Below, piece by piece: positions 58,074-63,934 of a stretch of DNA of 63,934 nucleotides. This stretch comes from a virus: positions 1 to 63,934 of IMG/VR virus record IMGVR_UViG_3300034954_002602; one strand, 5' to 3'. The stretch's first letter is position 1. The number at the start of each line of letters is the position of its first letter. The notes below the pieces were generated by a model. It had not been told where the DNA came from, ran no database searches, and saw only the letters and a list, made by a program, of their open reading frames with translations. The position numbers and the translations under genes were made by a program.

Positions 58074-59693
58074 ATGAAACCGTGGTTTGCCAAAGAAGCA
58101 GATATTATTAAGTTCCCAGAACCCAAAGCGAAGGTGATAGAACTGCCAAACGTGCAGTCGTATCCTGACTTCCTAACAGGGGTCAAGGACCTACACAACC
58201 GTAAGGAAAAGGGCGAGATATCCCAGGCGTCACACGACAAACTATACCAGGATCTCATACACAGATTTATGAGAAAAGAAGACTTTTCTAAACCTTGGTT
58301 TGAAAAAGAACTTGAAGAAGATGCAATGACGGCAAGAGACTATGCTCCGCTCATAAACACACTTTCAAGTCAAGGACTAAACGTCAATCCAAGACCTAAA
58401 CCGTCGAGATTGAAGAAGATTGTACACGCAAGGATCACCAATCCTGTTGATAAGATTACAGATGTGCTACAGCAACTTGGAGCAAAATTCAAAGTCATCC
58501 CAGGACCAAATGAACTGAGTGGTAAATTCTCTCAGGTGATAGCACAGTTTCCTAAACAACTTGCAAAGCAATTTCCCGACCTTGCAGGTAAAACATTCAA
58601 CATAGCAAGTGCCGTTAAAAAAGGATCAAGCGTTGGAATAAAAGTTTTTACACCAACAAACTTAGGTCTAGCAAACAAAACAATGAGTAGAACAGATTTA
58701 TACAACACATTGAAATCTACAATTCCTGGAAAAGTCAATGATGAAATAACTGAAGAATTACTATTACAGTTATTAGATGTAGCAGTAAAGAAAAAGAAAG
58801 CAGTTGATCCTGATATCATAGAACAATTCAACGCAGACGATCTAAGACAGTTGGGAGTTGATTTTGGTGAGATACTGGGACCTTTGATGTCAGGCGAAGA
58901 CGCAATAAAATTTCCTGCTGGTAATAGTATGCTGGCAGACGTTGAAATAAACGGCAAACCAATCAGCGTCAAGAGTGCGTCAGGCAGTGGTACCAGTTTC
59001 AAAGCAATTTTGCCATACCTTGACAAACTGAAAAATAACAAAGCAGTCAAACTAAACAAGGAAGAAACAAAGGTTAACAATTTCTTTAGAGCCTTTGTTG
59101 ACACCCAAGGAAACAATATGGACAAGATAGTGGCCGGTAGTAAGGTTGCAAACACTCCCGAACACCAAGCAATGGCCAAATTAGTTGGCAATAAAAATTT
59201 CACTGTGGCGGATCTTGAAAATTATGCTAGTAAGTTTGGCAAAAGAGAATATGGTAAGTTCCTAAATTCAATATATCCAGTATCAATAGCAGGCGGTTAC
59301 AAGATAGCAGATAAGGATCGTCCAAATGGATTACCACAAGATGCCGCGTACTATATGCACAAAAGTGATAAGAAACCTCAGGCCAAACAGGCAGGGAAAC
59401 CATCCTGGGACGCACAGGGTTCAGCAGTGGCCGGAAGGAACATAATGGTTTATATACTAGGTGCAAGTTTCTTGAAGGACGCTAAAAGAGTAGAGAAGAA
59501 AGAGAAGTTCAGCAATTTCCTTAGTAAAGTAATGCAGGGTGCAAATGCAGAAATAATGTGGGTAAACATAAATTCTAACGGCACGTTAAGCCTACAAAGA
59601 AAACCTATCAAGGACGTGCAGGCGGATTTCCAATACCACGCTCCATCACATATTCCTGGAAACAATCTACCAGGATTCAGTCTAAAACTGTAA
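58074..59693 (+). CDS. Large phage protein of unknown function
   Basis: 539 residues. Helical N-terminal 130 residues with YPDFLTGVKDLHNRKEKGEIS, a central alpha/beta part with DVEINGKPISVKSASGSGTS near residue 300 (an E/D...xVK pattern that could be a nuclease-like core), and a basic C-terminal third. A late promoter word precedes it. A DNA-packaging, recombination or head role would fit, but no family is recognised. Confidence 0.5.
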   Translation: MKPWFAKEADIIKFPEPKAKVIELPNVQSYPDFLTGVKDLHNRKEKGEISQASHDKLYQDLIHRFMRKEDFSKPWFEKELEEDAMTARDYAPLINTLSSQGLNVNPRPKPSRLKKIVHARITNPVDKITDVLQQLGAKFKVIPGPNELSGKFSQVIAQFPKQLAKQFPDLAGKTFNIASAVKKGSSVGIKVFTPTNLGLANKTMSRTDLYNTLKSTIPGKVNDEITEELLLQLLDVAVKKKKAVDPDIIEQFNADDLRQLGVDFGEILGPLMSGEDAIKFPAGNSMLADVEINGKPISVKSASGSGTSFKAILPYLDKLKNNKAVKLNKEETKVNNFFRAFVDTQGNNMDKIVAGSKVANTPEHQAMAKLVGNKNFTVADLENYASKFGKREYGKFLNSIYPVSIAGGYKIADKDRPNGLPQDAAYYMHKSDKKPQAKQAGKPSWDAQGSAVAGRNIMVYILGASFLKDAKRVEKKEKFSNFLSKVMQGANAEIMWVNINSNGTLSLQRKPIKDVQADFQYHAPSHIPGNNLPGFSLKL

Positions 59694-59722
59694 TTGACAA
59701 AATAACCAAAATCTGTTATACT
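59694..59722 (+). promoter_or_regulatory. Sigma70 promoter giving a leaderless mRNA
   Basis: TTGACA (59694-59699), 17-base spacer, TGTTATACT (TATACT 59717-59722); ATG at 59728 five bases later. The -35 sits just after the preceding stop. Confidence 0.8.
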
Positions 59723-59727
59723 GGAGT

Positions 59728-60639
59728 ATGACTTTGATTAATGGTGACTGCACACTTGTTGCAGATCAGATAGCAGACAACTCCGTGGACTTACTACTCA
59801 CAGATCCACCATACAACATATCAGATGATGGTGCAAAGCCAGAATGGCGAGATCCAGAAACCGGAGAGAACAAGAACACAATACACAGTCAACGATTTGA
59901 TGAGAATTTTGATAGTAACTGGGACAGCGTCACACACGAAGAGTTCCTACAGCAGATGCAGAGTTGGAGTGAGATGTGGTATCGGAAACTGCGTAAGGGT
60001 GGTGCTTTCGCTGTGTTCATATCTGATCAGTACATCAGTTATCTATGGAAAATTATGAAGGACACAGGATTCGAACCCAAACGTATATTCACCTGGAAGA
60101 AGCCGGCCGCTGTGCCGTTTAACAGGAAAGTCAATCCTGTAAGTGGTTGCGAGTACGTGCTGTGGGGCATAAAGCCAGGTGGCACTAGAACTTTCAATGC
60201 AAGTGCGGTCGAAGGCACGATGGTTGAAAGGTATGCACGTGCTGACAAGATATCCAGCATCGTTTACAGGATGATCAAGGACAACACAGACAAGAGCATA
60301 GAAACTGTGTTCGCAGATGCACTCAAAGAATCCAAGAAGATGTTACAGAATCAAAAGAGGGATGATGATGTAGTACACTGTGTGATACCCAACACAATCA
60401 CTTATTCAGGAGGGTTGGGCAAGGACAAGATACATCCAACACAGAAGCCGGTAGAGATACTAAGGTACTTCATAGAACTGTGCACCAAACCTGGAGATAT
60501 GGTGTTGGACACGTTCGCGGGATCAGGAAGCACGGGTATGGCCTGCAAGGAAGCAGGCAGGAAGTACACACTGATAGAGCGTGATGCCAAGATGTTCACG
60601 CTGATGAAGAAGAAGTTCGACGGCGACTTATTCGAATGA
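59728..60639 (+). CDS. DNA methyltransferase, beta type (N6-adenine/N4-cytosine)
   Basis: 303 residues. Catalytic motif IV LLLTDPPYN (DPPY, near residue 35) comes before the SAM motif I VLDTFAGSGSTG (near 262), the beta-class order. HPTQKPVEILRYFIEL is motif X. No restriction enzyme is next to it, so it is an orphan that could protect phage DNA from host cleavage or mark it. Leaderless promoter. The target sequence cannot be read. Confidence 0.9.
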   Translation: MTLINGDCTLVADQIADNSVDLLLTDPPYNISDDGAKPEWRDPETGENKNTIHSQRFDENFDSNWDSVTHEEFLQQMQSWSEMWYRKLRKGGAFAVFISDQYISYLWKIMKDTGFEPKRIFTWKKPAAVPFNRKVNPVSGCEYVLWGIKPGGTRTFNASAVEGTMVERYARADKISSIVYRMIKDNTDKSIETVFADALKESKKMLQNQKRDDDVVHCVIPNTITYSGGLGKDKIHPTQKPVEILRYFIELCTKPGDMVLDTFAGSGSTGMACKEAGRKYTLIERDAKMFTLMKKKFDGDLFE

Positions 60640-60683
60640 TTCACTACGCACAATAAACAGATCACACCCTTATAAGTATTTGT

Positions 60684-61271
60684 ATGCACATCGACGCACA
60701 GGGCAAGATTCTAGTGGCACCCCCAGGTATGCCTGATCCAAGGTTCGCCAAGACTGTGGTGTTCATATGGAAGCACGACGTGTCTGGTGCGGCAGGGGTC
60801 GTTGTCAACAAGCGATGCCAAAGGCCCACATTCGAACACGTGTGCCAAGAGGGCAGGATTCCATTGAAGAAGGGCGTCAATCCACCGGTGTACTGGGGTG
60901 GACCAATACTGAACAACGTGGTTGGGGTACTACATAGCACTGAATACAGACTGCCCAGCACTAACACGCTGATAGAGGGTACTGTGGGATTCACGCTTGA
61001 CAGCAAGATACTGAATGATGTGGCACAGGGCAAAGGTCCACTCAATAGAATGATCACGCTAGGGATGGCCAACTGGAACGCTTCACAGTTGGAGGAAGAG
61101 ATCGAACACCCACACGCACCACAGATGAGTTGGTTGATGTTGGACTACGACGAGAAATTAGTGTTTGGACAATTAGAGGATACAAAACCTGACGACATCT
61201 GGGAGGATTGTGTCAGCAGGGCGGTGAAAAATAAAACAGCAGAAATCACATCTAAAATTTTTAAGGACTAG
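60684..61271 (+). CDS. YqgE/AlgH family protein
   Basis: 195 residues, usual length. GKILVAPPGMPDPRFAKTVV, AGVVVNKR, VYWGGPILNNVVGVLHS, LGMANWNASQLEEEI and SWLML align along the whole of bacterial YqgE (AMPxLxDPxFxxSVV... GGPV...G-A-W...QLE-E-I). The cellular role is not settled. Rare cargo for a phage; the neighbouring curli-type genes give no clear functional link. Start ATG 60684. Confidence 0.85.
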   Translation: MHIDAQGKILVAPPGMPDPRFAKTVVFIWKHDVSGAAGVVVNKRCQRPTFEHVCQEGRIPLKKGVNPPVYWGGPILNNVVGVLHSTEYRLPSTNTLIEGTVGFTLDSKILNDVAQGKGPLNRMITLGMANWNASQLEEEIEHPHAPQMSWLMLDYDEKLVFGQLEDTKPDDIWEDCVSRAVKNKTAEITSKIFKD

Positions 61272-61326
61272 GTGTTTATTTTAAGTCCTTTGAAATAGTA
61301 GCACATATCCGGTATTTGGTAATTTC

Positions 61327-61334
61327 GATAAATA
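61327..61334 (+). promoter_or_regulatory. T4-type late promoter variant
   Basis: GATAAATA, 11 bases before the ATG of csgF; lies within a GGTATTT...AAATACC inverted repeat. Confidence 0.45.
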
Positions 61335-61345
61335 CCCATATACGT

Positions 61346-61801
61346 ATGTTTAGAAAATTAATTTTCATAATGATCCTGGGTGTGACCGCACAGGCCTCAG
61401 AATTGACGCACGAGTTCAAAAACCCGTCATTCTCTGGCAATGGCTACAGCACCCACGTTCTTTCAATCGAGCAACTGCGATACAGCAGGAAGAACGATGT
61501 GAGGGATGAGCAGAGAAGGCTGGAATCACAGGCCAAGAGGGACGAAGAGAACACCACAATCAACAAATTCATCAAGAACGTGGAGTCAAGGATCTACGCA
61601 AACCTATCAAAACAACTTGTTGACAATATGTTCGGAGAGAGTTGCTCAGGCGAGTGTCCCACAAGCGGTACTGCTGAAGTGGAAGGCGACACGATCTACT
61701 GGGTAAAAGACACAACAACAGAAACGATTACACTGACAGTTACGGGACAGGATGGAACTGTGACAACAATGACTATACCAATGGGAGATTTCAATTTCTA
61801 A
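61346..61801 (+). CDS. csgF: Curli assembly protein CsgF-like
   Basis: 151 residues from ATG 61346. Signal peptide MFRKLIFIMILGVTAQA. HEFKNPSFSGNGYSTHVLSI is the CsgF N-terminal signature (F-x-N-P-x-F-G-G-N...) which inserts into the CsgG pore. The C-terminal ETITLTVTGQDGTVTTMTIP fits the CsgF end. CsgF caps and couples the CsgG channel to curli nucleation at the outer surface. Overlaps csgG by one base. Confidence 0.85.
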   Translation: MFRKLIFIMILGVTAQASELTHEFKNPSFSGNGYSTHVLSIEQLRYSRKNDVRDEQRRLESQAKRDEENTTINKFIKNVESRIYANLSKQLVDNMFGESCSGECPTSGTAEVEGDTIYWVKDTTTETITLTVTGQDGTVTTMTIPMGDFNF

Positions 61802-62601
61802 TGATTAAACTTCTTGCCATAATTGCCCTAGTGTGTGGACTTGGTGGATGTGCGAAACATCACAACAAGGTGGAGATAGGACAGCAACCGTTCATAGAAG
61901 GCACTAGTACGAGGCATATGTTAGAAGCGATTCCGGCATTGGCCGACCAACCCAAGATCACTATAGCGGTGTACAATTTCCCTGATCTCACAGGACAGCG
62001 TAAACCCAGCACCAAGTTCTCACAACTGTCTATGGCAGTGTCACAGGGTGCTGATACCTGGGTGATAGCGGCCCTTAAAGCGGTGGGCAAGGGCACTTGG
62101 TTCAAAGTGGTGGAGAGAAAAGGGTTAGACAGTTTAATAAAAGAGAGACAATTGATAAGAAGCACCAGAGAGATGTATGACGGCAAACAGGAGGTGGGCA
62201 ACGTGATCAAACCACTCGTGTTCGCTGGATTGCTGATCGAGGGCGGCATAGTTGGATATGATGCCAACGTGGCCTCAGGTGGAGATGGTGCTAGATATTT
62301 CGGAATTGGCGTAAACGAAGAATACAGGATTGACCAGGTTACTGTAAGTATGCGCCTAGTTGCTGTACAAACGGGAGAAGTCCTGCTTACAGCAGAAGCA
62401 ACAAAAACGATTGCCAGCCACAAGACTGGCGCTGATGTGTTCAGATTTTTGGATATGAGCACCATGGCGTTTGAAGTGGAATCTGGTGTGGCGTCGAATG
62501 AACCAGTTAATTACGCAGTTAGGACAGCAATAGAGTTTTGTTTGCTAGAAATCTTAAAACTGGGTGATAAAGATGGCCTCTGGAAGATTAAATACTACTA
62601 A
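61801..62601 (+). CDS. csgG: Curli secretion channel CsgG-like lipoprotein
   Basis: 266 residues. Lipobox LGGC (Cys at residue 17). TIAVYNFPDLTGQRKPS then FSQLSMAVSQGADTWVIAAL, WFKVVERKGLDSLIKERQLI and TVSMRLVAVQTGEVLLTAEA are the CsgG landmarks. It forms a nonameric outer-membrane pore for secretion of curli subunits. Complete length. Its presence with CsgF and a curlin-like substrate suggests a working secretion route, or a pore used for another purpose such as lysis or release. Confidence 0.9.
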   Translation: MIKLLAIIALVCGLGGCAKHHNKVEIGQQPFIEGTSTRHMLEAIPALADQPKITIAVYNFPDLTGQRKPSTKFSQLSMAVSQGADTWVIAALKAVGKGTWFKVVERKGLDSLIKERQLIRSTREMYDGKQEVGNVIKPLVFAGLLIEGGIVGYDANVASGGDGARYFGIGVNEEYRIDQVTVSMRLVAVQTGEVLLTAEATKTIASHKTGADVFRFLDMSTMAFEVESGVASNEPVNYAVRTAIEFCLLEILKLGDKDGLWKIKYY

Positions 62602-62615
62602 TAAGGAAACGAGGA

Positions 62616-63302
62616 ATGAAGCGACTATTAACAACATTACTATTATCAGCAGGTTTAGCCTTTGCGGCTCAAGCCAATGATATCTATGTTACACAGTCAG
62701 GAGCCGACCTTGATTTGGACATCACACAGGATGGACAAAACAACCAGGTAGGTAACTCCACTACTGCGTCATCTGTTATCGGTGCTAGTGCAACGATCGA
62801 CATTGACCAAGTGGGTAACTCCAACGTGTTGAAGTTTGATGTTAACGGAGCAAACTACACTGGAACGTTCAACGTGACGGGTAACTCCAACGACATTGAC
62901 ATCCTTTGTGACAGCACAGGAAACAACAGTTCTTGTGGAACTGTAACTGCGTCGATCACAATGGTTGGTAACTCAAATGACATAGATCTAGACATTGGTG
63001 AGACGTCAGATGCGTCTAACACCACTGCAACTATTACGTCAGCGGGATCAGAAGATTCCAACGTGATAGCGGCAACGATAGATGGTAAAAGTGCTATCTT
63101 GACAATCACAGTTGATGGTGACACCAACAACTGGTTGCTTGACATAGACGGCGACGGAGATATCAACGGACACACTTATATACACACTCACACAGGTGGT
63201 ATAGCAGACGTGGACGTGGTACAATCTGGAGTCTATGACAACATGGTGACTTTAACCACATCAGGTGATAATCACGACATCGACATCAGCCAAACTGACT
63301 AA
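62616..63302 (+). CDS. Curlin-like repeat protein (CsgA/B type)
   Basis: 228 residues. Signal peptide (KRLLTTLLLSAGLAFAAQA). Repeats in which ITQDGQNNQVGN, IDQVGNSNVLKF, VTGNSNDIDI, ITMVGNSNDIDLDI and ISQTD recur, about every 22-35 residues, the Q/N-G-N spaced pattern of curlin strand-turn-strand units. Fewer and less regular repeats than E. coli CsgA, more Asp and Thr, and two Cys near residues 88 and 95. Probably the secreted substrate of CsgG; it may form amyloid at the cell surface. Its stop overlaps the next ATG. Confidence 0.75.
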   Translation: MKRLLTTLLLSAGLAFAAQANDIYVTQSGADLDLDITQDGQNNQVGNSTTASSVIGASATIDIDQVGNSNVLKFDVNGANYTGTFNVTGNSNDIDILCDSTGNNSSCGTVTASITMVGNSNDIDLDIGETSDASNTTATITSAGSEDSNVIAATIDGKSAILTITVDGDTNNWLLDIDGDGDINGHTYIHTHTGGIADVDVVQSGVYDNMVTLTTSGDNHDIDISQTD

Positions 63303-63934
63303 TGAAACTCTTAATAATACTGTTGTGCAGTCTAATATGGACTGCACAGGGGTACGCCAGCATCGGAAATGTAATCCTACACGAGGGCAATGGCGAGATT
63401 GAGAGGACCACGGGTGAATCACAAATAACTGTAAAAGATCTTGACGTGTTCAGTTATGACGTCGTCAAGACCGGCAACGGAAAAACAGGCATAGAATTCG
63501 TAGACGAAACAAGAGTTGATGTCACACAACACAGCAAACTGATAATCGACGAGTTCGTTTATGATCCCAACACCAAGACAGGTGCGTTGAGTCTTAAGGC
63601 ATCACTGGGCACAGTGAGATACGCATCTGGACAGATAGCAAAGAATTCAAAACAGAATGTAAAGATATCAACACCAACTGCCACGATCGCTGTCAGGGGT
63701 ACGGACTTCGCGATGACCATAGACGAACTGGGTAGCAGTACGATCATCCTACTGCCTAGTTGCAACACACTGGGCAAATGCTACGTGGGAGAGATCGCCG
63801 TTGAATCAGATGCGGGACAGGTGATAATGAACCAGGCATTCCAGGCCACGGTGGTTGAGACTGTCGCCAGTCCGCCGATGCCACCAGTGACATTATCGCT
63901 TGACGAAAGTTTAATCAGCAACTTGCTGATAATC
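63302..63934 (+). CDS. FecR-domain exported protein, truncated by window end
   Basis: Starts ATG 63302 (overlapping the curlin stop) and runs past the right edge; 211 residues seen. Signal peptide MKLLIILLCSLIWTAQGYA. GNVILHEGNGEIERTTGE, then VKTGNGKTGIEFVDETRVDV and VKISTPTATIAVRGTDFAM form a FecR-type beta domain ('tptatiavRGTxF'). FecR domains occur in iron-signalling proteins and in extracellular repeat proteins. As part of the curli-like operon it may be a surface or adhesion component. The rest is outside the window. Confidence 0.8.
   Translation, partial: MKLLIILLCSLIWTAQGYASIGNVILHEGNGEIERTTGESQITVKDLDVFSYDVVKTGNGKTGIEFVDETRVDVTQHSKLIIDEFVYDPNTKTGALSLKASLGTVRYASGQIAKNSKQNVKISTPTATIAVRGTDFAMTIDELGSSTIILLPSCNTLGKCYVGEIAVESDAGQVIMNQAFQATVVETVASPPMPPVTLSLDESLISNLLII

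Noticed and set aside
1-63934. A stretch of bacterial chromosome rather than phage
   Set aside because: Many host-type genes, but PAAR tip, tail fibre, T4 late words, nrdAB/thyX/hsp20 and dense overlapping small genes favour a T4-type phage. Not fully excluded because no terminase or capsid gene is in the window.
1-63934. Insertion sequences, integrase, attachment sites or CRISPR array
   Set aside because: No transposase or integrase motif, no terminal inverted repeats around genes, and no regularly spaced repeats were found.

Overview
The window reads as part of the genome of a large T4-type tailed phage (myovirus) of a marine alphaproteobacterium. Phage evidence: a PAAR tail-spike tip protein, a tail fibre with a pectate-lyase-type beta-helix, a row of virion-type unknowns, class Ia ribonucleotide reductase nrdA/nrdB, ThyX, an orphan DNA methyltransferase, a PD-(D/E)XK nuclease, dense overlapping small genes, and repeated T4 late-promoter words (TATAAATA and close variants) just upstream of many of these genes. 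Host evidence: a circularly permuted, two-piece-type tmRNA gene and several genes usual in alphaproteobacteria (DUF1178, 7Fe ferredoxin FdxA, SufE, YqgE, a 17-kDa-antigen-like protein, tripartite tricarboxylate transporter parts). Terminase, capsid and polymerase genes are not here, so the phage assignment is inferred and the genome must be much larger than this window.

Layout. 1-3.4 kb (minus): a translationally coupled operon of two amidinotransferases, an oxygenase-like protein and a glycosyltransferase. 3.4-5.2 kb: small genes with interlaced divergent promoters. 5.2-10.3 kb (plus): TctA/TctC transporter genes, then sulfotransferase-, oxygenase-, methyltransferase- and SGNH-like proteins. 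10.3-18.4 kb: late, virion-type genes, with a glycosyltransferase, a pair of 10-cysteine microproteins and an FkbM methyltransferase inserted. 18.4-23.3 kb: three radical-SAM proteins and a glycosyltransferase. 23.3-31 kb: nuclease, tail fibre, nrdAB, PAAR tip. 31.1-31.45 kb (minus): tmRNA. 31.4-36.2 kb: small proteins, a ParB-like protein, an RNA/leader candidate and a PP-loop ATPase. 36.2-38.5 kb: a second TctC/TctA pair. 38.5-42 kb: lytic enzyme, lipoprotein and secreted proteins. 42-46 kb: structural and membrane coiled-coil proteins. 46-48.5 kb: ClpX, bS21, Hsp20, ClpS. 48.8-55.6 kb: amidinotransferase, glutaredoxin, ferredoxin, SufE, B12-type radical SAM, SufT-like protein and a BtuB-like TonB-dependent receptor. 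55.6-60.6 kb: ThyX, PiT-like permease, short UDP-glucose dehydrogenase, DNA methyltransferase. 60.7-63.9 kb: YqgE, then CsgF, CsgG, a curlin-like protein and a FecR-domain protein.

How the genes may work together (inference). (1) Ribosome and protein turnover: tmRNA, bS21, ClpX, ClpS and Hsp20; the tmRNA tag ends in LAA, the ending ClpX reads. (2) Iron-sulfur and cobalamin supply: glutaredoxin, ferredoxin, SufE, SufT-like protein and the BtuB-like receptor could serve the four radical-SAM enzymes, one with a B12-type N-terminus. (3) Envelope traffic: two TctC/TctA sets, a PiT-like permease, the TonB receptor, a curli-type secretion set and several exported proteins. (4) Glycan or surface modification: three related glycosyltransferases, three amidinotransferases, FkbM methyltransferase, SGNH and sulfotransferase-like proteins.

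Two promoter classes stand out. Sigma70-type promoters with 16-18 bp spacers are common, often with an extended -10 (TGNTATAAT). In ten cases the -10 lies only 5-7 bases before the ATG, which predicts leaderless mRNAs. The T4 late-type word precedes mostly virion-type genes.
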